Of a stretch of 64,000 bases of DNA, positions 27,493 through 35,818 are shown in pieces. Made by a program: the position numbers and the translations under genes. Every line of letters starts with the position of its first letter. The first letter of the stretch is position 1. The notes under the pieces are model-generated. The model was given only the letters and a program-made list of their open reading frames with translations, was not told the origin of the DNA and did not search any database. Source of the stretch: Ruficoccus amylovorans (GTDB lineage Bacteria; Verrucomicrobiota; Verrucomicrobiia; Opitutales; Cerasicoccaceae); contig NZ_JACHVB010000034.1 in NCBI RefSeq assembly GCF_014230085.1, positions 62,001 through 126,000 of the forward strand, given 5' to 3'.

Positions 27493-29007
27493 ATGCCGCA
27501 AGCACCTTTGAAGATTCTCCAGGTCGCCCCCGAGGTGGCCCCTTTTTCCAAAGTGGGAGGGCTGGCCGATGTGGCCGGAGCCCTGACCAAGGAAATGTCC
27601 CGCGCCGGACATGATGTACGGGTCATCACGCCGCTGTACGGCTTTCTCAAGCCCTCTGAGGATTGGACGGCCGAGCCGGGCGCGTTCTCCGTCCATCTGG
27701 GCGGCAAGCGGGAGGAATTTTCCCGCCTGTGGAAAGCCACCTATCCGGGGTCGGACGCGCAGGTCTTTTTCATCGAGTACGCCAGGTACTATGACCGGCA
27801 CGAGATCTATACCGGCCCGTGGGGTGGCCACAGCGACAACAACGAGCGCTTCGCCTTCCTCAGCCGGGCGGCCATCGACTACTGCCGCTCGCGCCAGTGG
27901 TATCCGGATGTGATCCACTGCCACGATTGGACGACCGGGCTCGTCCCGGTCTATCTCAACACGACCGAGTACGGCACGCCGCTGGGGCGCGCGGCCAGCG
28001 TCTTTACGATTCACAACCTCATGCATCAGGGCATTTTCGGGCGAGAGATCCTCGATTTTGCCGGGCTGCCTCCCGATGTCTTCCGCCCCGACAACCTGGA
28101 GTCGATGGGCCTGGTCAACATGATGAAGGGCGGCATCTATAACAGCACGAAGATCACCACCGTCAGCCCGCACTACGCCTCCGAAATCCAGGGGCCCGAA
28201 TACGGCTGCGGGCTCAACCACGTGCTCAAGTACCGGGCCGGGGACCTGATCGGGATCATCAACGGCATCGACACCGACGAGTGGAACCCCGCCACGGACA
28301 AGCACTTGCCCGCCACTTTCAGCGCCCGCGACCTCTCCGGCAAGGCCGTCTGCAAGCGCAAGCTTCAGGAAAAACTCGGCCTTGAGCACAAGCCCGAGGT
28401 GCCCGTCTTCTGCGCGGTGGCGCGGCTGTTCGAGCAAAAGGGGCTCGACCTGCTGGCCGAAATCGTGCCGTGGATCATGAGCGAGATGAAGATCCAGATC
28501 GCCCTGCTGGGGGCCGGTGATGGCCGTCTGGAGCAGGCATTCCTTGATTTGCAGGCCCGCTATCCGGGCCGGGTGGGCGTCTATATCGGCTACAACAACG
28601 CCCTGGCCCACCTGATGGAAGCCGGGTCGGACTTTTTTGTCATGCCCAGCCGTTTCGAGCCCTGCGGACTCAACCAGATGTACTCGATGGCCTACGGGAC
28701 GCTCCCCATCGTTCGCTCCACTGGCGGGCTCGTCGATACCGTCGAGCAGTACGTCGAAGGTCGCCAGCGCGGGACGGGTTTCCGTTTCGAGGAGGCCAGT
28801 GCCAAGGCGCTTTACTACGCGATTGGCTGGGCCTGCTCGACTTGGTATGATCGCCCCGAGGACTACCGCATGCTCCAGCAGAACGCGATGGGCCGGGACC
28901 TGAGCTGGACCTACTCGGCGCAGAAATACCTCGATGTGTACCACTGGGCCCGTGACGCCCGCCTGCAAGGGCTCGGCCTGCTCGAACGCGCCCAGCACGA
29001 CGGCTGA
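27493..29007 (+). CDS. glgA: glycogen synthase (ADP-glucose type)
   Basis: A GT5 enzyme of 504 residues that elongates alpha-1,4-glucan from ADP-glucose. The N-terminal KVGGLADVAG motif that binds ADP-glucose is at about residues 17-26, and the C-terminal SRFEPCGLNQMYSMAYGTLP and RSTGGLVDTV motifs are intact. Its ATG immediately follows the exosortase stop codon with no gap, so translation is likely coupled. No other glg gene is in the window. A 271-bp structured element starts 5 bp after the stop. Confidence 0.96.
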   Translation: MPQAPLKILQVAPEVAPFSKVGGLADVAGALTKEMSRAGHDVRVITPLYGFLKPSEDWTAEPGAFSVHLGGKREEFSRLWKATYPGSDAQVFFIEYARYYDRHEIYTGPWGGHSDNNERFAFLSRAAIDYCRSRQWYPDVIHCHDWTTGLVPVYLNTTEYGTPLGRAASVFTIHNLMHQGIFGREILDFAGLPPDVFRPDNLESMGLVNMMKGGIYNSTKITTVSPHYASEIQGPEYGCGLNHVLKYRAGDLIGIINGIDTDEWNPATDKHLPATFSARDLSGKAVCKRKLQEKLGLEHKPEVPVFCAVARLFEQKGLDLLAEIVPWIMSEMKIQIALLGAGDGRLEQAFLDLQARYPGRVGVYIGYNNALAHLMEAGSDFFVMPSRFEPCGLNQMYSMAYGTLPIVRSTGGLVDTVEQYVEGRQRGTGFRFEEASAKALYYAIGWACSTWYDRPEDYRMLQQNAMGRDLSWTYSAQKYLDVYHWARDARLQGLGLLERAQHDG

Positions 29008-29011
29008 GGCG

Positions 29012-29282
29012 AGAGCATATTCGCTTTAATCTGTCGCCTGAGGTGGGGAAATGTCTTGAAGCCTCGCCAGGCGGCAGCGGGTGTAGCGGGCTGGAAGCCC
29101 GTAAGCCCGCTGCCAACACCGCGAGCTCCAAGACAGGCCCCATCCGAAGGACTGGCTGCTTTTGGGCCCCGGCGGCGTTCCTTTCATGGGGGCAGGGCTT
29201 CTAGCCCAACCACCATGAAAGCGCCTTGCCGGAACTCAAAAGCAGCTCAGCCTCAAGCGACAGATTAAAGCGAATATGCTCT
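29012..29282. repeat. 271-bp element with 32-bp terminal inverted repeats and nested hairpins
   Basis: The left end (29012-29043, starting AGAGCATATTCGCTTTAATC) and right end (29251-29282, ending GCGAATATGCTCT) are reverse complements at 31 of 32 positions. Inside, further perfect stems are nested: GCTGCTTTTG/CAAAAGCAGC, CTTTCATGG/CCATGAAAG around GGGCTTCTAGCCC, and GCAGCGGG...CCCGCTGC around AGCGGGCTGGAAGCCCG. No protein is encoded. It starts 5 bp after glgA. It may be a MITE-type element, a structured RNA, or both. Confidence 0.7.
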
Positions 29283-29675
29283 ATCTGCCCGAAATACCTG
29301 TTGGAATAAGAAGGGAGCGTCTCCGCGAAGTGACGATAAACCGGGAGGGGACTTTCTTTGGTGTTCTTTATCTTAGAGCGTTTCAAATAAAGTCGTAGCC
29401 TTCACAAAAGGGTCGAATGGCTAAATGATTAAATGGTTAATTGTTATTTCCTACGTTCGGAATCCAACAATTAACAATTAGCCATTTAGCTATTCAAATT
29501 TTGTGGCTACAGTATTTTTTGAAATGCACTAAAGGCGTTGAAGGCTGGCCTGGAAGGTGGCGAATAATGGATTTTGCCAGTTTTTGGTGGAAGTCTTCTT
29601 CTGGGCCATGTTTCGCTTGCCTAGGCATGGTGCAAGCTATACCGTTGTCGGTTCCTTATCGCTGGAATTGCCCTT
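29283..29675. other. gap with MITE-like copy 2, upstream of the helicase gene
   Basis: Apart from the mobile-element copy at 29376-29529 this stretch holds no recognisable gene or RNA. The last 145 bp before the helicase start are AT-poorer and might hold its promoter; no good -35/-10 pair was identified. Confidence 0.4.
29376..29529. mobile_element. MITE-like palindromic element, copy 2
   Basis: The 154-bp copy starts GAGCGTTTCAAATAAAGTCG and ends AGTATTTTTTGAAATGCAC, bounded by TA on both sides (29374-29375, 29530-29531). The inner arms (GAATGGCTAAATG... and ...CATTTAGCTATTC) and the central ATTTCCTACGTTCGGAATCC match copy 1 with changes. One inner arm has an extra TGATTAAA-like unit relative to copy 1. 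Confidence 0.75.
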
Positions 29676-32207
29676 ATGGATTGCCGCTCAGCCAAACGCC
29701 TGTACTCCTCCGACGCCCTTGAGGTGTGGTTTCGGAAGCTTTGTCAGGACTGGGAACGCGCTTTCAGCGAGGGGCAGTTGCGTGAAGGCCGTGCCTGCTA
29801 CCGCGACGGCGGCATCCGAGAGATCGAGCTGACCGCCGAGGACGCGATTATCCACGGCAGCTGGCGCGATGAGGAGAGTTACGCCGTCATCGAGTGGAAC
29901 CACAACAAGCTCCACGTACGCGGTTCGACCGAAGACATCTCGCGGGGCAAGTGTCTGGCCGCCGCCGGCCTCTACGAGATCGAGGAACTGATCGCGGAGG
30001 AAATTTCCCCGCTCCCGACTGAGCGGCCCAAGACCGTCACCACGAGCGATGACGAGAAGCCTGCCGCCGAGTCCTCCAATGGAGATTCTCCCCCCGTGCC
30101 CAGCGAGGGCACCCCAATCCTCAGCGATACGCGCGAGCTGCAGCTCGATTTCAGCGCCTCGGAACTGGGGTTGGACTTCGCCGTTTACTGGCTGGACAAC
30201 AACGTGAAAGTCGCGGCCCTGGGCGAGGACGCGCTCACCGGGGACAGCTTGTCAGCCGCCGACCGCGAGAAGCTCATCCGGCTGGCCAACTTCGCCCGTA
30301 AGGCGGGTTTCCGCTTCTCCGGCGAGACCAACCGCTACCTGCTCGCCCGACTCGACGAGGTGCCCGGCTTCCTCACGAACGAGTTGCCCCGCTGGCGCAA
30401 GTACTTCGCCTGCCTGCTCACCCCCGACGCGCTCGCGCTCAAGAACGGCATCCGCGACCTCGACATTTCCGCCCAGGCGCACGAGATTAACGGCGAGGCC
30501 TTCGAGTTGAACTGGCGCTTCGAGCTGGACGGCGAGAACATTTCCGAGTTGGCCGCGCAGAACCGTTTTTTCCGCGGCGAGAGCCTGGTCTTCCTCAAGG
30601 GGCGCGGTCTGGTCCGGGTCAACAAGCGCCAGACCGAGGCGCTGGCCGACTGGCGTTCGTCGCTCAACCAGCAGGGCAACGGCGTGCTCCCGCTCTACCT
30701 GCTGTGCTCGCTCTTCGGGCGCGAGGAGGTGAAGCTCGACTTGAGCGAAGGGCTCGACAGTTGGCGTCGCCGCCTGACCTCGCCCGGCAGTGACAAAAAG
30801 GACAAGCTCTTGCCGATCTTGCGCCCTTATCAGCGCCACGGCTGCCATTGGCTCGCCCATCTTTGCGCCAACGGTTGCCACGGGCTGCTCGCCGACGAGA
30901 TGGGCCTGGGCAAGACGCTTCAGATCCTCTCGCTGCTGGTGGCGCACCCCGTAGCGGGCAAGCGCTCTATCATTGTGTGCCCGGCCAGTGTGGTGCCGGT
31001 CTGGCAGAGCGAGCTGCGCAAGTTTTTCCCCGATCAGGTCTGCCGCATCCTGCGCAAGGACGAGAATTTCTCCGTTTCGGACGAGCCGTGCCTGTGGATC
31101 GCCAGCTACACGCAACTGCGCCGTCACAAGCCGCAACTCGACCAGGTGAACTTCGGCTACGCCGTGCTCGACGAGGCCCAGTACATCAAAAACCCGGAGG
31201 CCAAAGTCACGCAGGCGTGCATGAGCATCCGGGCCGAGCACCGGATCGCCATGACCGGTACGCCGCTCGAAAACCGCTTCCTGGACCTGTGGACGATTTT
31301 CCGCTTTCTCATGCCGGGCCTGCTCGGCAGCCGCCGCCGCTTCGAGGAGCACTACCAGGCCGACCCCGAAGGGTTTATGAAAAAGGTCGGCGTGCAGATC
31401 GCGCCCTTCGTCCTGCGCCGGACCAAGGACAAGGTGCTCAAGGAGCTGCCGGGCAAGGTCGAGAGCGATCTGGTCTGCTCCATGACCGAACTCCAGCGCC
31501 GCCTCTACGCGCAACTGGCGGAGGAGGGCGTGGCCCGCATGGGTGACAACCTCGGCGAGTACACGGCGGAAAACACCTTCAGCCTGCTGACCCTGCTGAC
31601 GCGCCTGCGGCAGGTCTCCTGCGACCCGGGCCTGCTCCCGTGGATGAAGCAGACCGACTGGCAGCAGAGCGGCAAGCTGCTCACGCTGGTGGACCGTCTG
31701 CGCGAAGTCGTGGCCAGTGGCCACAAGGCCGTCGTCTTCAGCCAGTTCGTCAGCTTCCTGGACCGGGTGAAGCTGATGCTCGACATCGAGCTGCCCGGCC
31801 TGGAACTGCACACCCTCACCGGCAAGACCGCCGACCGCGCCAAGCCGGTGGAGGCTTTCCAGAGCACGAAAAATCCCGCCGTCATGCTGGTCAGCCTGCG
31901 GGCGGGGGGCACCGGGGTCACCCTCCACAGCGCCGACTACGTCTTTCTGCTCGACCCGTGGTGGAACCCGGCGGTCGAGAACCAGGCTATCGACCGCGTG
32001 CACCGCATCGGCCAGCGCAAGACGGTTTTCGTTTACCGCCTCGTCACGGCCGGGACGGTCGAGGACCGCGTCCAGCAGCTCAAGTCCAGCAAGCGCTTCC
32101 TCTTCGAGGAGACCATGCGGGCCGCTCCCGGCGGGGCCGACTTCACGCAATACTTCCACTCGCTCCACGAGTTGATCGATCTGCTGCCCGACAAGGGCGG
32201 GGATTGA
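29676..32207 (+). CDS. SNF2/RapA-family DEAD-like helicase
   Basis: A DNA translocase ATPase of 843 residues. The C-terminal half has the SNF2 motor: motif I DEMGLGKT (near 406), motif II DEAQ in LDEAQYIKN (near 498), motif III MTGTPLEN, and the helicase C lobe with VSLRAGGTGVTLHSA and IDRVHRIGQ. The N-terminal 380 residues include an acidic, low-complexity linker (about 110-150) and no cysteine-rich SWIM zinc motif. Such proteins remodel protein-DNA or RNA-polymerase complexes; the partner here is unknown. It is a single gene. Confidence 0.92.
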   Translation: MDCRSAKRLYSSDALEVWFRKLCQDWERAFSEGQLREGRACYRDGGIREIELTAEDAIIHGSWRDEESYAVIEWNHNKLHVRGSTEDISRGKCLAAAGLYEIEELIAEEISPLPTERPKTVTTSDDEKPAAESSNGDSPPVPSEGTPILSDTRELQLDFSASELGLDFAVYWLDNNVKVAALGEDALTGDSLSAADREKLIRLANFARKAGFRFSGETNRYLLARLDEVPGFLTNELPRWRKYFACLLTPDALALKNGIRDLDISAQAHEINGEAFELNWRFELDGENISELAAQNRFFRGESLVFLKGRGLVRVNKRQTEALADWRSSLNQQGNGVLPLYLLCSLFGREEVKLDLSEGLDSWRRRLTSPGSDKKDKLLPILRPYQRHGCHWLAHLCANGCHGLLADEMGLGKTLQILSLLVAHPVAGKRSIIVCPASVVPVWQSELRKFFPDQVCRILRKDENFSVSDEPCLWIASYTQLRRHKPQLDQVNFGYAVLDEAQYIKNPEAKVTQACMSIRAEHRIAMTGTPLENRFLDLWTIFRFLMPGLLGSRRRFEEHYQADPEGFMKKVGVQIAPFVLRRTKDKVLKELPGKVESDLVCSMTELQRRLYAQLAEEGVARMGDNLGEYTAENTFSLLTLLTRLRQVSCDPGLLPWMKQTDWQQSGKLLTLVDRLREVVASGHKAVVFSQFVSFLDRVKLMLDIELPGLELHTLTGKTADRAKPVEAFQSTKNPAVMLVSLRAGGTGVTLHSADYVFLLDPWWNPAVENQAIDRVHRIGQRKTVFVYRLVTAGTVEDRVQQLKSSKRFLFEETMRAAPGGADFTQYFHSLHELIDLLPDKGGD

Positions 32208-32287
32208 GTTTGCGGGGAAGAAGAGCCGAGGCTTTTTCTCTGATGCAAGGAGAGCGGGTGACGCTGGCTGGCCGGGATCGCCAGCGA

Positions 32288-32305
32288 TTGTTACGGTAAT
32301 GTCAC
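32288..32305 (+). promoter_or_regulatory. weak PHO-box-like direct repeat upstream of phoU
   Basis: TTGTTAC-GGTA-ATGTCAC has the 7+4+7 layout of a PhoB box; the second half matches CTGTCAY at six of seven positions, the first half poorly. It lies 175 bp upstream of phoU, which is a natural target. Distance and mismatches make it tentative. Confidence 0.25.
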
Positions 32306-32479
32306 ATTCCGGCCATTGCCTTTGCCTGCGCGGCGTGCATCTTATTTTCGTTGAACCTTTCGGTGAAACCGGCCATCTGCATGAGCTTGCGCGGATGGCG
32401 GGGATTTCCGGACGGATCAAGTCCCTGTTCTCACTCTCCGCGCGCCGTCGCCGGATTTTTCTATAAAACCAACACCCGC

Positions 32480-33157
32480 ATGCACCCGTTTTACCAGGCT
32501 GAACTCAAGCAGATCAGACAGAATCTTGTCCTGATGGGCGAGCGTGCGATCGAGGTGGTGCGGCTGGCGGTGCAGTCGCTGGTGGAGGGCGACCCCGTGA
32601 TGTCGGAGAAGGTCATCGAAATGGACGACCGGATCGACGAGCTGGAGCTGGCTATCGACAGCGAGGCCATCCGCTACATTTCCCTGCGCTCGCCGGTCGC
32701 CTCCGACCTGCGCCTGCTGACTATGGCGATGAAGGCTTGCCACGACCTGGAGCGCGTCGGCGACGAGGCGACCACCATCGCCAAGTACGCCCGGCGCATG
32801 CACGAGAACTACCCGCCGAAAAAGCTTCATGCCATCCCCGCCATGGCCGAGTTGGTCATCGAGCAGTTGCGCAACGCGATGGACAGCTTTATCGGCGACG
32901 ACGCCAAGGTCGCCTACTCCGTGCCCAAGCAGGACCGCCAGATCGACGACCTGCACCGGAAGAATTACCGCGACCTCACGGCGGGCATTCGCGCTGAGCC
33001 GACGCTGACCGAGCAGTCAATCGAGCTGATTTTCGTCTCCAAGGCGCTGGAACGCATCGGCGACCACGCCACCAATGTGGCCGAGGACGTCATCTACCTG
33101 CTAGAAGGCGATGACGTGCGTCACACCGAGGCGGTCAAACGCTCGGTGCAGGGTTAA
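32480..33157 (+). CDS. phoU: phosphate transport system regulator PhoU
   Basis: A helical protein of 225 residues starting MHPFYQAELKQIRQ, made of two PhoU repeats (about 10-105 and 115-215) with the conserved metal-binding-type motifs DDRIDELE, CHDLERVGDEATTIA and KALERIGDHATNVAEDV. It links the Pst transporter to PhoR/PhoB signalling. Open frame upstream to 32351 gives unrelated residues and was excluded. No pst or phoBR gene is in the window, so it is separated from the usual pst operon. Confidence 0.93.
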   Translation: MHPFYQAELKQIRQNLVLMGERAIEVVRLAVQSLVEGDPVMSEKVIEMDDRIDELELAIDSEAIRYISLRSPVASDLRLLTMAMKACHDLERVGDEATTIAKYARRMHENYPPKKLHAIPAMAELVIEQLRNAMDSFIGDDAKVAYSVPKQDRQIDDLHRKNYRDLTAGIRAEPTLTEQSIELIFVSKALERIGDHATNVAEDVIYLLEGDDVRHTEAVKRSVQG

Positions 33158-33228
33158 AAAGCGCAGTTGCTCTGGTCGAAGTATTCTCAAGCGAGGTGTA
33201 GCCTCTATGCACTGTTCCGTACGGGCAC

Positions 33229-33438
33229 CTACTGCGGGTGCCATGTGTAGTCGCTGTCGAGATAGGGCAGGGCAACTTCGAGGGCGTCCTTATCCTCAAG
33301 AATATACCGGGAATAGTCCTCCTGGGTTTGCAGAACAACCCCCTCCACGGCGGCGAAAAGCCGGACCGTTTCCATAATGGGGGCTGGGAGGCGGGAAAGG
33401 TCAATTTTCATGATGGGTGTGGGGATGTTGTTCAGCAT
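33229..33438 (-). CDS. small hypothetical protein, second gene of a two-gene unit
   Basis: A 69-residue product starting MLNNIPTPIMKIDLSR, two bases after the stop codon of the preceding small gene, so the pair is almost certainly co-transcribed. It ends in an acidic, aromatic segment (ALPYLDSDYTWHPQ). No family is recognised. A later ATG at 33411 is an alternative start. Function is unknown; context suggests a partner of the winged-helix-like protein upstream. Confidence 0.5.
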   Translation of the reverse strand: MLNNIPTPIMKIDLSRLPAPIMETVRLFAAVEGVVLQTQEDYSRYILEDKDALEVALPYLDSDYTWHPQ

Positions 33439-33440
33439 GC

Positions 33441-33698
33441 TTATCGGGGCCGTCCACGGACCCAGCGCAGGCAATGGGCGGGTGTCTCTGATACGAGTCC
33501 GCCATACTTGAGAGCGTCGATGATGAGGTTGTATTCCCGGGGGGTGGTTTTGCTTTTCAAACGTGCGTACAACTCATCCGACGAAATTTCCCCCGCGTCG
33601 CGGATGGCCCTCGCGATGCAGTGAAAGGTAATAACCGTTTCCGTTATCTGCTGACGGAACGCGGGAGAGCGTGAAGCTTCTGTCAGATCCTTGGGCAT
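33441..33698 (-). CDS. small protein with winged-helix-like C-terminal half
   Basis: An 85-residue protein starting MPKDLTEASRSPAFRQQ. The segment GEISSDELYARLKSKTTPREYNLII... followed by a glycine turn and GLVSETPAH... WVRGRPR resembles a short winged-helix domain with a basic end. It is divergent from a XRE-type regulator gene (93 bp between starts) and followed after 2 bp by another small gene. This layout is like small regulatory or toxin-antitoxin modules, but no known family is recognised. Confidence 0.5.
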   Translation of the reverse strand: MPKDLTEASRSPAFRQQITETVITFHCIARAIRDAGEISSDELYARLKSKTTPREYNLIIDALKYGGLVSETPAHCLRWVRGRPR

Positions 33699-33791
33699 GG
33701 GGCGTCAGTTGCTCGAATTTTTGTTATCTGTTGGATATCTATAAACACTCTATTTAGTGCGGTGTTTCAAGCCGTAATTTACGAGCATCAT

Positions 33792-34112
33792 ATGGGAGTG
33801 CCCAATTCCTACGAAGCCCTCGTCCATAACCTGCGTCACTTGCGTGAACTCAATCACTTGACTCAGGAACAAGCTGCCGAAAAAGCGGGCCTGGACTACA
33901 AGCATTACCAGGGGATTGAGGCCGGACGGCGTCCGGAATTACGGCTCTCCACGATTGACAAGCTGGCTGCCGCCTATGGCAAAGAGGCTTGGCAACTGCT
34001 GTGGCTCGGCCCGCAGGACCGCGTCGTTATGAAGAGGCCTCCGGGCCGTCCGCCGAAGACCGCCTCCAAGGAGCAACCAGATCAGAGCCGCTCGCGCAGT
34101 CCGGTAAAATAG
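33792..34112 (+). CDS. XRE-family transcriptional regulator with AT-hook-like tail
   Basis: The 106-residue product from the ATG at 33792 carries a helix-turn-helix of Cro/CI type (about 9-65; RELNHLTQEQAAEKAGLDYKH with GIEAGRR). A short proline-basic stretch KRPPGRPPK (about 80-88) resembles an AT-hook core and is followed by a charged tail. It is divergent from two small genes and its last 31 bp overlap the 3' end of the convergent GH20 gene. It may regulate the divergent pair. Confidence 0.75.
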   Translation: MGVPNSYEALVHNLRHLRELNHLTQEQAAEKAGLDYKHYQGIEAGRRPELRLSTIDKLAAAYGKEAWQLLWLGPQDRVVMKRPPGRPPKTASKEQPDQSRSRSPVK

Positions 34113-35767
34113 CTCCTGCTCTCGGGGAGTCCGCCGGGGCGGTTACGGAGCAACCATTGGGACTCGTGGCAGGAGAGCGCTTCCTCCAACTGCGGGAGAA
34201 GTGTCTCCCGGGATTTGCCCGTGCGGATGGATTCCAACCGTGCCAGTGCGAGCCGGGTCAGTCGGAGGGATTGCGCGGCCTCGTCGCGGAGCCAGTCCGC
34301 GTCCGGACAGCGCGGGCAGGCGCGTGACAGGTGCGCCTCGGCCTCATCGAGCCGGGTGGCGATGGCGACGCTCTCGACCGGAGTGATCTTCTCGGCCAGT
34401 GCGCGGACTTCGTCGATCTCGGCGAAGAGCCCTCGGAAAAGCACGCTGCGGTTATGCTGGCGATGGGTGGTGAGTGACTCGACCGAACCGAGCGCGGCCA
34501 GGGTGCGGGCAAACTCGCCGGTGGTGTCGTTGAGTAAGCGAGTACTTAAAAACTCCGGCCAGCGTTCGACGTTGGCGGCTGCGCCTTCCCAACTGTATTG
34601 AGAACCCATGACAAGTGCGGGTAGCGACAGCGCGTAAGGCTGGATGTGCCCCTGATCTCCCCAGTGGGTCAGGAGCAGACCGTGGGCTCCGTGCCGGAGG
34701 CCCTCGCGGGTGGCCAGAGCGATGTTCGCCTGGGCGGTTTCGAGTCGCCCGTGGGTGCTCAGCCAGGTGGAGTCGCCCGGGGCGACCTGGAACTCCAGTC
34801 CGGCGGCGGCCATCTGCGCGCATTGCTCGGCAAAGGGGTGATCGCGTTCGTAGCCCCAGACGACGGGAACGCTCCCGGCGGGCAGGCGATCGATCAGTTC
34901 GGGGCGCTTGAGCACGATGTCGGCCCAGAATAACATCTGGTGGCCGTGCTTTTCGACCAGTTGGCCGATCTTTTCCAGAAACTCCAGATAAATTTCCTCG
35001 ATGCCCTCTGCCTCTACCTGCGGACGGCTCCAGCCCAGCCCGAGGTCGAAGGTCTCGTCGCAGCCGACGTTGACGCGGCGGCTGCGGAAGTGCGGCAGTA
35101 GCTGGGTGTAAAGTTCGTCGAGAAAGGCCAGACTGTCGGCGTTGGGTTTGAGCGTCGCGCCGTAGGGGCGGAAGTCCCCGAAGGGTGAGGTAAAGCCGTC
35201 CGGGCACTCGGCCAGGTGACGGTAGGCGGGGTGGCGCAGCCAACGTTCGAGGTGGCCGAAGGAGTTTTGGTTCGGGACCAGTTCGATGTGGCGGGCGGCG
35301 CAGGCGGCGTCGAGTTGCTCGATCTCCTCGCCGGTCAGCGGCGAGCTGTCGCGCCAGACGCTCTCATGCCCGGTGTAGGCGAAGGTGTGCTCGGTGTAGA
35401 GCTGGAGCTGATTGTAGCGCAGCGTGGCCAGCCGGTCCACCAGCCGCAGCAGCTCGTCCATCGTCGGCACCTTGCAGCGGCTGATGTCGAGCATGTACCC
35501 GCGCTCGCGGAAGGCCGGCCCGTCGCTGATTTCCAGCCGGGGAAGTTGCCCCTCCGGCGACTGTGCGCGGATCTGGGCCAGCGTGTCGTCGGCGTAGGCG
35601 AGAGCGGCTGTATCGCCTCCGGTGATTTCGATTTTGTCCGGGCCGATGCGGAGTGTGTAGTGCCCAGGAGCCAGGTTGTCATGGATTTTGGATACAAAGA
35701 GCGCGTCGTGCGGGGATGCCGTGCCGGGGTGGAGTTTCAGGCTGCGAGGCTGGGGAAACAGGTGCAT
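34082..35767 (-). CDS. GH20 family beta-N-acetylhexosaminidase-like protein
   Basis: A 561-residue enzyme with an N-terminal GH20b-type domain (about 1-85) and a TIM-barrel carrying the catalytic Asp-Glu pair in NVGCDETFDLG (Asp237-Glu238). It should remove terminal beta-linked GlcNAc or GalNAc. No signal peptide is visible, so a cytoplasmic role in amino-sugar recycling is likely. The C-terminal 150 residues are helical. It lies 51 bp downstream of the MurQ/GCKR-like gene, supporting a two-gene recycling unit. Its 3' end overlaps the XRE gene by 31 bp. Confidence 0.85.
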   Translation of the reverse strand: MHLFPQPRSLKLHPGTASPHDALFVSKIHDNLAPGHYTLRIGPDKIEITGGDTAALAYADDTLAQIRAQSPEGQLPRLEISDGPAFRERGYMLDISRCKVPTMDELLRLVDRLATLRYNQLQLYTEHTFAYTGHESVWRDSSPLTGEEIEQLDAACAARHIELVPNQNSFGHLERWLRHPAYRHLAECPDGFTSPFGDFRPYGATLKPNADSLAFLDELYTQLLPHFRSRRVNVGCDETFDLGLGWSRPQVEAEGIEEIYLEFLEKIGQLVEKHGHQMLFWADIVLKRPELIDRLPAGSVPVVWGYERDHPFAEQCAQMAAAGLEFQVAPGDSTWLSTHGRLETAQANIALATREGLRHGAHGLLLTHWGDQGHIQPYALSLPALVMGSQYSWEGAAANVERWPEFLSTRLLNDTTGEFARTLAALGSVESLTTHRQHNRSVLFRGLFAEIDEVRALAEKITPVESVAIATRLDEAEAHLSRACPRCPDADWLRDEAAQSLRLTRLALARLESIRTGKSRETLLPQLEEALSCHESQWLLRNRPGGLPESRSYFTGLRERL

Positions 35768-35818
35768 GAGACTGAAAGGGTGCAGGGCATTGCCGTGAGG
35801 CTGGTGGAGGGGGATGCG

